Both the position numbers and the translations under genes were made by a program. Positions 35,801 through 48,150 of a DNA stretch of 64,000 nucleotides are shown in pieces. The notes under the pieces are model-generated. The model saw only the letters and a program-made list of their open reading frames with translations. It had not been told where the DNA came from and searched no databases. Source of the stretch: Ziziphus jujuba (taxonomy: Eukaryota; Streptophyta; Magnoliopsida; Rosales; Rhamnaceae); NCBI RefSeq assembly GCF_031755915.1, contig NC_083379.1, forward strand, positions 16,725,501 through 16,789,500, in the 5' to 3' direction. Each line of letters opens with the position of its first letter. Position 1 is the first letter of the stretch.

Positions 35801-35878
35801 TCTTTTTGGAGTACATGAATTCAGAGGAAAACCTTACAGATGTGTTCAAAAAGCCACTTGGAAAGACTAGATTTGTTC
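32866..35878 (+). pseudogene. Copia pol, multiply broken and 3'-truncated
   Basis: Protease text VDSGCSHHM lies at about 32942, followed by a stop. Integrase pieces are 33358-33759 ('VYSNVCGP', where the first D is N) and 33801-33983 (NSILMEMARCM). RT lies at 34440-35190 with 'WSLVTKPKNKKAIGVKWIF', and YMDDLL at 34990-35007 replaces YVDDLL. RNase H text ends with KHIPVKYHSLREFE and ENLTDVFKKPLGKTRF. At least eight stops or frame changes are visible. The changed integrase D and the many breaks show long inactivity. Downstream, copia sequence stops at the junction with unit A. Confidence 0.9.
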
Positions 35879-36635
35879 AAAAAGTGAAAAAACAACACTA
35901 TATGAAACAAAAACTGGATAAACAAAATTAAAAATATAGTTGTCTTTTTGTCTTTCCGAACAAAAAAGTATTACAATGGAACATTTTGTTGACATTTGCT
36001 CAAAATTGTTAATATTCTTCTTATTACAAGCATATATGATAATTATCAACAAACCAATATAAAAAGTTCTAAATTATAAAAATTAGAAAAATGAAAATCT
36101 ACAATTGAATAAACAGTAAAGTAAATTCTAATTAACTCATCAATTTTTAATTGTAAAAAATAATTCAAAAGAAAAACCTTATAGATGAGTTGAGTATGAT
36201 TTTTTATAACATCGAATATAATTGTAATTAAGACAAAATTGAAATGGTCTACATGAAATTTTCGTAAAAAAGTATGAAAACTTTATTAATTTTTTTTGGA
36301 TATAATGAAAATAATTAACCGTTATATATATCCAAATAGACAAACCATAAATATGGATAAAAGATTGCAAATTGTAATAAAATTTGTATTTTGTTAGAAT
36401 AGAAACTAAAGAAGAAGTTCCTTGTAAGTAAACATATATAGAGTACTTTAGAAATTATTAAAACAAAAATAAAGAAAAGACAAACAAGAATTTGCAAGAA
36501 GAAATTTAAGAAGCTAAAACACAGTATCTAATATATTATAATAAAAAAAAACTAAGGCTACCTTTTATATAAGGAGAAAATTAGAATTTTAAGTCATCAC
36601 CTCCTTTAAACTATGAACTTGCAGCTAGCCAATTT

Positions 36636-37017
36636 TTAGGATCCACCGGTACTACTTCCATTGAAGATCTCACTGGTATCACCCTGACCAATGTGGTGCC
36701 AACGAAACGACTTGCCCTCGTCCATCACATTCTGCTTATAAATGAAAAAGTAACCCTCCTGTGGAAGATGGAAGTGAAGCTTCTGGTGCAGTCTCTAAAA
36801 CTCCTTCCTCAATTCCCAACATTGTCATTTGTATTAACCTCCACCGGAATCTTCTTCGTCTCGCATTTTGGCAGCACCATCGCCCTCACCTTTTTCAACC
36901 CCACCATTATCCCCGTCGGAGCCAAAACTGTAGTCTGAAAAGGTTTAATACTCACCTCGATCTTTACATTATCGGAGACCTCACAATCATGCAAACAGTG
37001 ATGATCATGCAAACATG
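36636..37017 (-). pseudogene. Three-UBL gene remnant A (C-terminal part)
   Basis: It matches the intact gene at 62279-63091 from about residue 147 to the end (stop TAA at 36638-36636). 'KKVRAMVLPKCETKKIPVEV' and the end 'EIFNGSSTGGS' correspond to the third UBL domain. A TAG replaces the Gln codon in KELQRL, and one base is missing at ATTCCC-AACATTG (about 36816), shifting the frame. Homology stops at GATCATGCAA (37007-37016), where LINE sequence begins, so the first domain and half of the second are gone. Confidence 0.85.
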
Positions 37018-39128
37018 AAAATGGAGAGAGGCATTTGTCAGTAAGATCCAATTTCGCCATATTTGTTTATTTTGTTCCTAGAATTATTATCTAGAATGCT
37101 TCAAAAATTGAAAATGGAAATTGGGATTAAGATAGGGAGGAAACACCCACCCATATCCCATCTATTCTTTGCAGATGATATTATGGTTTTCTATTAAGCC
37201 AACAGGGATGAAGTTAGAGAAGTGGGGAAGTGCTTGCAGCAATTTTGCAAATAGACTAGTCAATTGGTTAACAACTCAAAATTTGGATGCTTATTTTCAA
37301 GAAAAGTGCCTGGAAAAATCAAAACTGGTATTAAAAATACTTTTAATTCTAAGTAATTATCTAGGGATGCCAAGTATCTGGGCATCCCCTTTTTCTCGGG
37401 AAGAATAAGATGAAAGACTATGAGGAGATCCAAGAATAGGTGGAAGCTAGACTCAACGGGTGTAGGGCTAATCTTCTCTCCTAAGCAGGCAGATATGTGC
37501 TAGTTAAATCAATGGTTACCTTAATTCTTGTTCATGCTATTTCTTCTTGTAAGCTTCGTTCGAGTTGGTGTAGGAATATTGATAAATTGGCTGTAGATTG
37601 TTATGGAAGGGGCGAGAGGATAAAGGGTCATTATTTCCAGTCTCTTGGAAGAGAGTCAGGAAACCAAAGATTGTCGAAGGTTTGGGAATTCAGAAGCTAA
37701 AAGATGTTAATAGTGTGTTACTTTGTATGTTTGGTTGGTCATTGGTAAATAATTTTAACCTACTTTGGGAGAAGGCACTAAAGGCCAAATACTTTCTTTC
37801 CTCAACTTTCATGATATGTGAGTGGAAAAAATCGAGCTCGTGGTTATGGAAAGGTCTTCTAAGTATCAGATCAACATTGGCTAAGGGACTCTGTTTTAGG
37901 GTTGGAAAAGGAAATTCCATAAACTAATGGGAGGACCCATTGGATCCCAAAAAATCCCAATTTTTGGCAACCCCAACCCAAAATGTAGGTCGTATTGAGT
38001 GTGGCATGGTGGAATCCGTAATGCTACTGAATGGTGATTGGAATACTCCTCTATTGGAATAGAAACATTCATGACAAGCTGAAGTGCTTCATCTGGAGAC
38101 TTGTAACTCATAGTCTTCCAGTCTGTGCAGTTATGATCCGTCGAAATTGGGATGTGGAAGAGCCTAATTGCCCCCATGGTTGTGATTGTATTGAAGATGA
38201 AACTCACCTATTTTTCGGATGTAATGTGGCTAGAGCCCTATACCTAGCATCCCCATGAAGCATTAGATGGCATAATAGCTATCAGATAGCCTAGAATCTT
38301 ATTTTAATCGATCATCAAATCCGATGGGAAGGGTTCTTGTTCATCTCAATAATGAAAGTAAATTTTTCCTCTTTGCGATTCTGATATTAAATGCAACTTT
38401 GGAGGTGTGGAATAAACTCCTTTTTAAAAGGGAAATATATAGTCTTGAGGAACAAGTAAAGTTGCTATATGGCAAATTTAAGGAATTTTTAGTCTTTTAG
38501 ACCACCCCAAATGGCTCCCCCAAAGCTGAGCAAATGGTCAACACCTCTAGGTGCAACACTCCAATTGGAACCATCAAAATAAACACTGATGCATCCTTAA
38601 GAAAAAGGTATCCTGGGATTGGATTAGTTGTCAAGAACCATAATGGCAATGTGCTAAAAATTCAAGCTCCTCAAGGAAGAATTGATAATATAGAAGCTGC
38701 TGAAGCCACTACTCTACTCAAGGCAGTCAATCTTGCACTTAAAGAAGGATATAATAAATTATGTTGCAAAAGTGATGCCAAAACAGTTATCCAAAGTGTG
38801 AAGGATTCGGAAGGCTCTCCTAGCCATTAGTCTGTAGCAAGTTTTATTCAAAAAATTTGGGAATCATTCCTCTTTTTTTGAAACCATCTTTTTTCATTGG
38901 ACACCTAAGCAAAACAATAGATTGGCTCATCTGGGTTTCTCGTTGAGGCCTTGTAAATAAGAATCTAGGTTTTGTCTCTCCTTCCACCATTTCTAATCAC
39001 TTTGTATCTATTATGAACCCGGAAAGTGGTATGATTACCACACCATGATTCAATGGCATCATGGTGGTTTATATGCATGCTCTTTTTGGCTTATATAACA
39101 CCCCTTTTCTAGCAAAAAAGAAAAAAAT
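37018..39128 (+). mobile_element. L1-type LINE 3' part, copy A
   Basis: A 5'-truncated LINE starts within the RT domain and ends with an A-rich tail (AGCAAAAAAGAAAAAAA, about 39111-39127) after CTTATATAACACCCC. Copy B (51786-56534) has the same end text. Relative to copy B it lacks about 180 bp before the zf-RVT region, with TTG at the join. Insertion point repeats around the tail could not be matched to the UBL sequence, so later rearrangement or duplication has hidden them. Confidence 0.8.
37040..38830 (+). pseudogene. LINE A ORF2: RT palm, zf-RVT and RNase H remnants
   Basis: The frame from about 37051 reads DPISPYLFILFLELLSRM, then HPPISHLFFADDIMVFY with the catalytic ADD, then a stop. 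Later pieces are KYLGIPFFSGRIR (about 37370), 'WKRVRKPKIVEGLGIQKL' (37640-37700), zf-RVT 'HDKLKCFIWRLVTHSLPV' with CPHGC and THLFFGC (38068-38225), and RNase H 'INTDASLRKRYPGIGLVV' to KLCCKSDAKTVIQSVKD (38578-38810). The type I RNase H is typical of plant L1. Many stops make it non-functional. Confidence 0.85.
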
Positions 39129-39850
39129 TATCGGCAGGAGAAAAAAAAGCAAATGATATCAATATTATCATATCATAAGTGAGCAATGAACTTTCTTACA
39201 TTCCTATTTCAATTAGCTAATAGTGTTCTGTAAAAAGAATGTTATGTTTCTTAAGATTCAAATTTCATTGATTTTCAGGCTCAAAACTTATCTTAAGATT
39301 CAATCAAAAATGGTAAATCTAATATGTACAAGAACAAGAAAGCTTAATTACAAAATCTTTGCATTCTTAACAAAAAAATAAATAAATAAATAACCATAGC
39401 ATTTTACTTTGGTAAATGAATCCTAGGATTGATGAATGTTTGTGTCCCACTTTGTTTCCAAAGTATATATATCTTTCAGAAAAGATTCTTAATTTCTAAT
39501 CGCTGCTCCTAATTCTTATAGGAACACGTTATGTTGGACAGCCGAAAGTGGTAAGGGATAATCATCGGAGAAACCAGATTTTGACAATGATGTGTGACCC
39601 TCTTTCACTTATAATATCAACTTTAAATTTTCTTACATGACTATGGACATGTTTACGTGGTCATTTTCTCATTCGGATTTCTAAATTTTAGCAAATTTTA
39701 GATTCATGTTAATGTACAAAATTCATCAATGATGATGATTACATTAATTAACGTTGACCTTTACAAAAGAAAAAAGGGATGGATGGGTTTCTAAAGTAAA
39801 GAAAGGAGAGGGCAACACTTGCAACGCCTAGGTAAGAAAACTTAGAAATC
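39129..39850. other. Spacer downstream of the P450 remnant
   Basis: No coding was seen. It is nearly the same as 56535-57259 in unit B. It lies 3' of the minus-strand P450 end and may contain that gene's old 3' untranslated region, but this is inference. Confidence 0.5.
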
Positions 39851-40050
39851 CTAGTGGCAGATTGTGGGGACAAAAGCGACATCATCATAGCCATCCATTC
39901 TATGCTTCTTAAAATCCAACAATGTTGAGAACATCATTATGAACAACACGAGATGGTTTAAAGCATAACTCTGCCCCACGCACTGGTGGGACCTAGCACC
40001 AAATGCCAGGTAATTCCTCATATAAAGCCGATCCACCTATATCTCAAACA
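39851..40050 (-). pseudogene. Cytochrome P450 C-terminus remnant A (CYP710-like)
   Basis: The minus-strand frame gives DRLYMRNYLAFGARSHQC, then [39 protein letters not shown] and a stop at 39853-39851. FGxxxHxCxGxxxA is the P450 haem-binding loop with its Cys ligand, and the HQCVGQ-YALNHLVLFI wording is what I know from plant CYP710A sterol C-22 desaturases. Only about 60 C-terminal residues remain; the rest of the enzyme (substrate region, I-helix, ExxR) is absent. The upstream side joins directly to gag sequence near 40050. No activity is possible. Confidence 0.7.
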
Positions 40051-40754
40051 AGCCATTATAGATTCCTCATCCTCCACCATATTAACTCTAAACATTACAG
40101 ACTCCATCTCTTTGTGGTACTCCTCTACACTCCTTGATCCCTGAGAAAAAGTTTGTAACTTTTGATAAATACTACGATAAAATGGCTAGGTACAAACCTC
40201 TTTCTCATTAAAGTTTTTATCTATCCCCATGTAATAATTGGTGCTTGACTAGCTTTCCTCCTAGTAGTGCATTCTTTATCCCACCACTTTAGAGCATAAT
40301 CAAGAAACTCCACACTTGCTAACATGACCTTCTTAGATTCCGAGTAATCATGACAATTAAAAACCATCTCTTCTCTTTGCTCCCATTCAAGGTAAGCTTT
40401 AGGATCCATCTTACCATGGAATGAAGGTATTTTAAGCTTGATACCCCCATTATCTTCCCCTTCGTTCCTCCTTTTTGTACTAGTTGAATCAACCTCTTCA
40501 TCTCCTGATCCATCTTCATCGATTCTACTAGTATGTCCATCTCTTTATACACCTTTTCCCCTATTTCTTCCAACTTGTGGGGCGGTTTGTTGTCCGGAAG
40601 CATCCATTCTTGATTTGACTTCATTAATTTCTCCCCAAAGCTCTTTTATTTCGGCCTTCAATTCAGCCTTGAATTCCACCTCGAGCTTCTCCATTATGTC
40701 ACCAATTAGAGCTTGTAAAAGTCTTGGATCAAAATCTATTTTTTTTTTTGCCAT
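40051..40754 (-). pseudogene. Gypsy-type gag remnant A
   Basis: ATG at 40754-40752 opens MAKKKIDFDPRLLQALIGD, followed by a charged coiled-coil-like stretch (ELKAEIKELWGEINEVKSRM). After frame changes come KIPSFHGKMDPKAYLEWEQ, 'NCHDYSESKKVMLASVEF', DYALKWWDKE and RKASQAPIITWG, the retrotransposon gag core (Retrotrans_gag), then FYRSIYQKLQTFSQGSRSVE, EYHKEMESVM and EDEESIMACL before the P450 join. Several stops and shifts are present. No pol follows; the P450 fragment replaces it. Confidence 0.75.
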
Positions 40755-41345
40755 TTATTCTAGAAAAGGATTAGTAATAAAAGCAAATAATATAAGAGAT
40801 CCTCACAAATTCACTCCCTCACGTGTTTTACTCAATGAAGGCCTCAACACTGGTGTTTATATACTAATTTGGCTTTTACCCTCTAATGAGCTCACATTCT
40901 CTTGTCTTTTTCCTTTCTTAGTTAAATCTATTGGTTTCTTTGCAAATTAAATCCCAAACAATACTAATCTTAAAATTAGGTCCATATAAAACAAATAATA
41001 GAATAACTAAGTTCGGCGAAAGAAAGAAATTGACCAAAGAATCTAAACAAATTGACCACAATAATAAATATGGAAATAACATGTGATTTAGATAGCAAAA
41101 AGACAATTTATGATGACAAAGAATCAATTAAACTAAATAATCAAAGAGTAAGAAATTAAGACCTTAAATCAACCTTAATTGTTTCTTTGAATTTTAAAGC
41201 TTAGTGCTCATTTTTCTAGCCAAACCTAAATCACTCAGTTTGCAATATATATATATATCTTAACCAAAACCAACAACAAGATCTCAACAATCTACACAAT
41301 AAACTTCAACTTTCACCTTATTTCTTTCTTAGCTCTTTTTTTACA
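40755..41345 (-). promoter_or_regulatory. Upstream region of the gag remnant with TATA-like box
   Basis: On the minus strand TATATAAA (40863-40856) lies about 100 bp before the gag ATG, followed by CACCAGTGTTGAGGCC. This could be the old LTR or leader of the gypsy element. No primer site or LTR end could be fixed. The same layout recurs upstream of the gag copy in unit B, so it predates the duplication. Confidence 0.35.
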
Positions 41346-41850
41346 TGTTTCCTTTTCTTTTCTTTTTTTTTTCCGTATCACGATAAATAGATTTTTTAAT
41401 GACACTAATGTCATTAAAATAAAAATAAATTTAATGATTCTAATATTAGTAAAAATAAAAATTTTAATACTAAATCCGCTTGAATTTTTAAAAAAGTATA
41501 TATATAAATGTGTGTATTAAATTCTCCAGTAGTTAAGTGACACGTGGCCCTCTCCAACTTTAATCCAATCATAGGCAATTTTGTGCGTATACTATTATTA
41601 AAAAAGCTTTAAAAGCAAAAAGAAATTTAAAAAGAGACAACTATGTCTATAAAGGCACTTGTGTAATTAAAATGAAGAAATATGGGCTATAATTTATATG
41701 AAATATGTATTGGTTTTGGCAAAATATAAAAGAGCGAGTGTTTGAGCAAGTGTTGCTAGTACTGCTCAATTTCAAAACTATAACAGTAGCAATGATGCAA
41801 GAGTTTTCTCCATGACATATTTTATGGTCAAAGACACATTTATAAAGTAT

Positions 41851-42018
41851 ATTTTTTAATTTTAAAACTACATAATGATGTATTAAGATTTTTCGTGGCA
41901 TAAAAACATTTTCTAATTTCAAAACTATGAAGAATATTTTTTAATTTCAAAAATGCATAATGATGTATTAAGATTTTTCGTGGCATAAAAACATTTTCTA
42001 ATTTCAAAGCTACATAAT
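41851..42018. repeat. Tandem repeat of 84 bp, two copies
   Basis: ATTTTTTAATTT...CATAATGATGTATTAAGATT, TTTCGTGGCATAAAAACATT and TTCTAATTTCAAA repeat at 41851 and 41935. The array is also present in unit B (about 59318-59485), so it predates the segmental duplication. Confidence 0.8.
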
Positions 42019-42820
42019 ATTACAATGAGATGCTCCGATGCATAAGAAACTCATGGAAAGTATTTGGTTGAATGATATATTATCTTCTTCTTAAAAAAAA
42101 AGAAGAAGAAAAAACTCTTATAAGGAATATATTTAGAACGATTTTCTTCTTCAAAAATTAAAAAAATAAAAAACTTATGAATTGTGAAGAATATTTTTAT
42201 TTTTCAAAGAAATATTATTATTTCATATGCATATATTTCATCATCTATTTACCCACGTTTGTAAAAGAGATATTCTCGGTAAAAAGATTTTCCAAGTTAA
42301 AAAATATAATCCACAATTTTTGTACTTTTTCTTTATCAATATTTAATAAATAAAATTTATTTATGTTATTCAATTCAATTCATTTTATTTCACTTTAATT
42401 ACTAAATGTTTAAAAGCAGATAAAGGGTTTTAAAAAAAAAAACTATCAATAAAGTTAATTTGATAAAAAAATTTATTAAATATCAGTAATATTTATTAAT
42501 TTTTTATAAAAATTTTAAAAAATTTAAGATTTCATAGATATTTTTGAAATTTTGATTGAAATTTTATCAAAATTTTGAAAGTTTCTGTAGAAATTATAGA
42601 TTTTTTAACTAAATTTTTAAGGATTTAATTTGGATATTTTAAAGAAACTTTCCATGAAAATTATAAAGAAATTTCGATGCATATTACGAAAATTTTATCC
42701 GATTCCATTTGGAACTTAAGTTTTGTTTCCACTCCACGAAAAAATGGATATATCGGCAAAATTTCAGAACAATTTTTATTTTTTAAACCTTGCTATATAT
42801 ATATATATATATATAACAAG

Positions 42821-42860
42821 GGCTTTGGTACAGATCCGCATGCGGACGAACCACACCGTA
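42821..42860. mobile_element. MITE remnant A
   Basis: This short stretch after the TA tract, ending CCACACCGTA, matches the right end of the MITE at 60311-60450 (GGCTTTG...CGCATGC, CGACGATCCGCACCGTA-like). About 100 bp of the left part is missing compared with unit B. Confidence 0.5.
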
Positions 42861-44246
42861 GACGCACCTTATAAAAAAAATTAGTTGTATAAAATCCTTC
42901 ATGATCACTGAATTTAAATGACAAGGTCTACCCTAATTAAGAAATTTTTTTTATTTAACTGCTTAATTGAGAATTCCAATCATTTTAAAGGAAAGATGAT
43001 GAAATACTCCCTTCCCGATTAATTAAAATGGAAGGATGAAAATTTTAAAAATAAAGTCCACATGCTTCTTCTTTTTATTTTTTTTATTTTTTATTTTTTT
43101 ATTTTTGGTTTCATTTCCTACTTTGGTTAGTCTCATCTTATCTTTAGTTTATGATACTGCTTAAGAAATTGATATTGTATATTTATATATGTGCCTGATA
43201 TTTTAGCAGAATTTTAAATGGGAAATTTTTTTTAAAATGTTTACATATATAGGGAATTAATACATGGACAATTTACCATCCATGCTCTCCCAATTAAAAC
43301 GTTAAAGATAATGCATATATCGTCGTTCATCAATGAGAATTTATTACACCATTAATGGATAATTTTTCGGTCATGTAATCTGCAGGAAGGTAATTTTAGC
43401 TTTTAGCCGTTCGTTTAAAAATTAGGTTGCCCTTTTCTCTTATTTTTTATTTTTTGCTTAAAATTTGGGTTGCCTTATTTTTCCACTGTGATACTGCCCA
43501 AGGTATTAATCACTAGTTTTCTAGCCTCCTTTTATGCCCTTTAAAGATCAAAAGAATAAAATTATTTTCCTATATTTTTCATTTAAGATTATCTAACGTG
43601 TAAAGTTTACAAAAGCTTATTAATGATATTTTCCTTTAATGTTGAGCCAAACATATATAGTTATCTTTTTATAGATAGTATGTCATCATTGCATAACAAA
43701 TTATTTATTAAATCTATAAATATTTTGAAAGTTTTACAATTTATCATTATTGATAACAATTACCATGGCAAAGTTAAATTGAAGTATTTAATTTTATTAT
43801 TTTTTATTTAAAATCTTAATACTGGATCATTTAATGGTAAATTGGCATATGACATATAGGTCCAATTGATTATCATTCACCAATAGTGAAAAATAATATT
43901 TTTTTTCTATTTTTAAAGAAAAAAAAAGTGAAAAAACAACACTATATGAAACAAAAATTGGATAAACAAAATCAAAAAAATAGTTGGGCCTAACCAATAT
44001 TTCTCTCTTTCTTTCTGCACAAAAAAGTATTACAATGGAACATTTTGTTGACATTTGCTCAAAATTTTTAATATTCTTCTTATTACAAACATATACGATA
44101 ATTATCAACAAACCAATATAAAAAGTTCTAAATTAAAAAAATTAGAAAAATGAAAATCTACAATTGAATAACAGTAAGGTAAATTCTAACTAACTCATCA
44201 ATTTTTAATTGTAAAAATTAATTCTAAAGAAAAACCTTATAGATGA

Positions 44247-46124
44247 TGTCAGGACTCGTCCAAAATCCCTTCCCGGAACCCTAGACAAATCTTGATACCA
44301 GGGAGACCTTACCGAATCCTCCTATGAAAAATCCGGCAACATCTCCCCTAAGGGTAAAACATGCCCAAAATTTACCTGCACGAAAATGCACTCCTATATA
44401 CTAGCACCTTATCCCTCCCACCTTACTACAAATAAATTCCACAAATGGCAGCACTTCGATAACAAATTAGATATAAAATATATATATATATATACAACGG
44501 AAATAATTTACTAAGTAAGCAACCAAAATAGACCATCATAGGTTCATGACCGCCCACACCACCTACTTAGTGCTGCAAATCTCAAATATATTTCACATCG
44601 TTTTAAAAATATACCAATGTGTAATATAGAAAGAAAGATAAATTAACCTCTATATCAACAATAATAATAATACCAACCATTTAATGCTAATAATGATATT
44701 AATATAACTCGTCCGAGGCTATCAACAGTCATCCCACATGCCCAAAGGCTATCATATAACCACACCTGTCCAAGGGGCTATCATACTTGCCCGGTGGCTA
44801 TCACTTGCCCAAGGACTATCATACTTGCCCAATGGTCATATTTCTGATCCGTTGGTTATGATACTTGTTCAACACTACAGTATGAAAATCGCAACAATAA
44901 TAATAAAATAAAAATATATAATGACAATAATAAAAATAATAATAATAATAATCATGATGATGATGATGATGATGATAATATTAGTAATAATGAAAATAAT
45001 TGCAAACATAATTATGATAAATAATAATTGTACTATTAATAACAAGAATAATATTAATAATAGTAATGACAATAAAAGCAATTAAGTATAATGTTAGAAA
45101 ATCAGATTATGAATAGATAGAATAGTACGAGGCCAAATAATATTTTAAATTCAAAATGTATTATGAAATATGTACTCGTATCAGGGGTACAAACGATACC
45201 CTCCAACAGGCTGTGCAATCCATGCTTCCAGCTGTCGCCGGCACCCTACTACCAATACAGTTCGGGATGGTTGCCTAGATTGGCCGTCCAATCCCCTGAA
45301 CTCATAGGCAACATAGTTACGAGGCTAGCTCTTCATGGACCACATCGGATTGCTGTCCACGCATGGTGTGATCCATACAAATATAAAAAATATATATATA
45401 TATATATAGAAAAGATACTTGATGCACATATTATATACCAGTGGTGTCCTACGGTACCCAGCATCCCAAAGTACCGTCTGACGGGGAGGTTAAAGAGAGA
45501 AACCGGCATACGGTCTCATGGTGTCCCACCGGGCCGTTGCTTAAACCGTCATCCCGGCCATGGAAGGGGGCTGCTATGGCCAATATCAAACTTGCCTGCC
45601 TTCAGTCCGATGGCAACTCACGAGAGACATTACAACCTACGCGCTAATCACATCCACAACTACAGAACACCGGTACGTGTATGGTGCATCAAAAACCGAT
45701 AAAAATATTTTATAATATTATAAAATATAGAATTTTGATAAAATATAATCAAATCGTACACCCTTCCCAGTTTTATAAAATTTCATGCTCTCTTGTAATC
45801 CATCATTAAAAACATCAGATTAAATATTTCAACTCCTATCACCATAATACCAAGTCCTAGCATACATAATTATTAAACACATAAATACTTTTTAAATATC
45901 TTTTAATTAAATATTTCCTTCAAATCCATAAAAATTGATTTACACCAAATAAATAATAAAAGATGCATAAAAATTCATACGGAATTTAAATCACATAATG
46001 CATTATTTACATATTAAAATCTCAACATTTAAATCAACAATAGATTTAGTAAATATTAAACCATAATCTCTTAAAACGAATCTCTTCCACAACAATTCAA
46101 TTTCATAAATAATTAAATAATTAA

Positions 46125-46157
<33 letters not shown>

Positions 46158-47515
46158 TATATATATATATATATATTATCCAAGTAATTTAATATAATTA
46201 ATTGCCCAACCTACAAATCAATTCATACTAAATATGGTTCAAACCACATTTATTCAATTCAGCACAATTTAACATCTACAATATAAATAATAATTATTTA
46301 AATATTAAATAGACATTTTTCAGACTACCCTATTAAAATAATAATGTTTTATTCAAAAATGGCATCTTTCAAAATACTCTATCATAATTTGCAAATGAGA
46401 TACCAATAGAAAGCTAAAGAGGCGAGAAATACGTTATCAACTTCCGTTGGGCTAAAATCGAGCGACGGTGATCGGAAAATAGACGGAAAGTTTTGGTCAA
46501 AGTTCAACATCTCATATCTCTCAAACAACAAGAAATTGAGCTGAATGGATCTCAAAATTGAGCTCAGAGGGTCCAAAAATAGTAGAAAGGAGTATCAATT
46601 TGGCTGGGTGATGGCCGGATCGCCAGAAAACCAACTTGCCGTCGCCGACGATGGAGGCCCGATCCAAGTGCGTCCGGTGACGTTCAGCCTTGTCCTTCCC
46701 GTTACCGGCCAGGTTTTCCGCCTGCTTTCTACCTGTCCAGCGCGTGTCTCCGTCCGGTGGCCGAAAAAGATGCAGCAAGGAGAGATCGACAGGAGGAAGA
46801 AGAAGGAAGAAGAAAGAAGAAGAAGAAGAAAAGAAGAAGAAGAGAGAAGGAGGGGCCCATGGTGTTTTCCCACGTGGGGAAAGAAAGGGAAAAAAGAAAA
46901 AGAAAAAGAAAAAAAAAAGAGAATTAAAAATAAATAATAAATAATATTAAAATAATAAAATTTTATCATAATAATATAATATATAAAATAATAACAAAAA
47001 TAATATAACATTTACTTGTGGCTGACAGGTGGCATTTTCTCATTGTGACACACGGCACCATTAACTAAGTTACACGTGGCATATACTGTTCATATGTTTA
47101 AAAATAATATTAAAATAATACAATATTTGAAAAACTTTGTAGATCCATAACTTTAAAACCACATGCCCGAATCGGATGTGCCGCTAGTTTACAAACTCAT
47201 ATCGACGAGTACTTTACAACCATATATGAGTCAAAACTCAATCTCACAAAAATAAAAAGTCAACTCCAGCACCCTCGGACATTTTGGACATCAACTTGTT
47301 TTGCTCATAACTTTCAAACCGTAGCTCCATTTTTTACATGCTACTAGTCTACGGACTTGTGTCGATGCGTACTTCATAATGGTGCCTCGATCAACCTAGA
47401 ATTCTTGCCGAGTCAAAAAGTTAAAGTTTGACCCTTCTCTATCAACGATGGTCAAACCCAATCAACCTTTGTCAACATGAGAAAATTCCAGCATACTTCG
47501 GGACAAGGTGTTACA
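44247..47515 (+). mobile_element. Solo LTR (gypsy-type), 3269 bp, with 5-bp target duplication
   Basis: It starts TGTCAGGACTCGTCC and ends GGTGTTACA. The host repeat GATGA stands at 44242-44246 and again at 47516-47520, and the flanks rejoin to match 61815-61825 exactly in context. It holds a minisatellite (44705-44860), triplet-rich DNA (44880-45080), TA (45388-45408) and AC/TA microsatellites (46124-46178), a GC-richer block (46600-46780), CCCACGTGGGG near 46869, and a direct repeat starting CATAACTTT at 47146 and 47306. No gag or pol is present. Long frames at 45163-45702 and 46545-46937 have no domain. A complete non-autonomous element without LTRs is a less likely alternative. Confidence 0.7.
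44705..44860. repeat. Minisatellite in solo LTR (TTGCCCAAAGGCTATCA unit)
   Basis: About six degenerate units of 17-27 bp alternate GGCTATCA with (T/C)TTGCCCAA. It is the complement of the array at 7066-7225 in the reverse-oriented family member. Confidence 0.6.
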
Positions 47516-47968
47516 GATGAGTTGAGTATGATTTTTGATAACCTCAAATATAATTGTAATTAAGACAAAATTGAAATGGTCTACATGAAATTTTCGTTAA
47601 AAAATATGAAAACTTTATTAATTTTTTTTGGAAATAATGAAATTAATTAACCGTTATATATATCCAAACAGATAAACCATAAATATGGATAAAAGATTGC
47701 AAATTGTAATAAAGTTTGTATTTTGTCAGAATAGAAACTAAAGAAGAAATTCCTTGTAAGTAAATATATATAGAGTACTTTGGAAATTATTAAAACAAAA
47801 ACAAAGAAAGGACAAAATAAGAATTTGCATGAAGAAATTGAAGAAGCTAAAACACAGTATCTAATATATTATAATAAAAAAAAATTAAGGCTACCTTTTA
47901 TATAAGGAGAAAATCAGAATTTTAAGTCAGCACCTCCTTTAAACTATGAACTTGTAGCTAGCCAATTT

Positions 47969-48150
47969 TTAGGATCCATCGGTAATACTTCCATTGAAAC
48001 TCTCAATGGTATCGCCCTGAGCAACATAGTGCCAACGAAACGACTTGTCGTCGTCCATCACATTCTGCTTGTAAATGAATAAGTAACACTCCTATGGAAG
48101 ATGGAAGTGAAGTTTCTGGTGCAGTCTCTGCAGCTCCTTCCTCAATTCCC
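47969..48150 (-). pseudogene. Three-UBL gene remnant B (last 60 codons)
   Basis: From about residue 211 (GELRKEL) to the end (TAA at 47971-47969) it aligns with the intact copy: FIYKQNVMDDDKSFRWHYVA and 'TIESFNGSITDGS'. A TAG replaces the Gln in HLPQEG. The upstream part was removed where the gypsy-type element now begins (48151). Confidence 0.85.

Larger units (their letters stand above)
30725..35878 (+). mobile_element. Copia element 2, complete 5' side, 3' end truncated
   Basis: The order is 5' LTR, Met-tRNA primer site, gag, protease, integrase, RT and RNase H, all on the plus strand, with many stops and frameshifts. Homology to copia pol ends at GKTRF (about 35874), before any polypurine tract or 3' LTR, where the first UBL unit begins. 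GGGAT (30720-30724) would be the left target duplication, but its partner is lost. It is closely related to copia element 1 at the left edge of the window in protein sequence and LTR length. Confidence 0.9.
41346..43190. other. AT-rich spacer of unit A, no gene
   Basis: It consists of A/T-rich text with many AAAATTTT palindromes (42500-42700), a tandem repeat at 41851-42018 and a (TA)n tract at 42793-42815. No domain-bearing frame was found. It is matched throughout by 58800-60780 in unit B. Confidence 0.55.
35879..43911. repeat. Tandem unit A (about 8.0 kb) of the UBL/LINE/gag-P450 array
   Basis: The start GTGAAAAAACAACACTATAT matches 43929 and 61508 in the next two units, set inside near-identical flanks. 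Contents in order: three-UBL pseudogene (minus), LINE 3' part (plus), P450 3' end joined to gag (minus), AT-rich spacer with tandem repeat and MITE scar, then the flank also seen at 24.1 kb. All are repeated in unit B in the same order and orientation. Stripped of its three insertions, unit B is also about 8.0 kb. This is a direct segmental duplication. Confidence 0.85.

Noticed and set aside
45163..45702. Plus-strand 179-codon frame in the solo LTR
   Set aside because: It lies in an LTR copy, has TA-repeat-derived residues and no domain. The homologous part of the other LTR copy is not open.
46545..47011. Frames rich in K/E or F/S in the solo LTR
   Set aside because: They come from GAAGAA and AAAGAAA runs and show no recognisable protein family.
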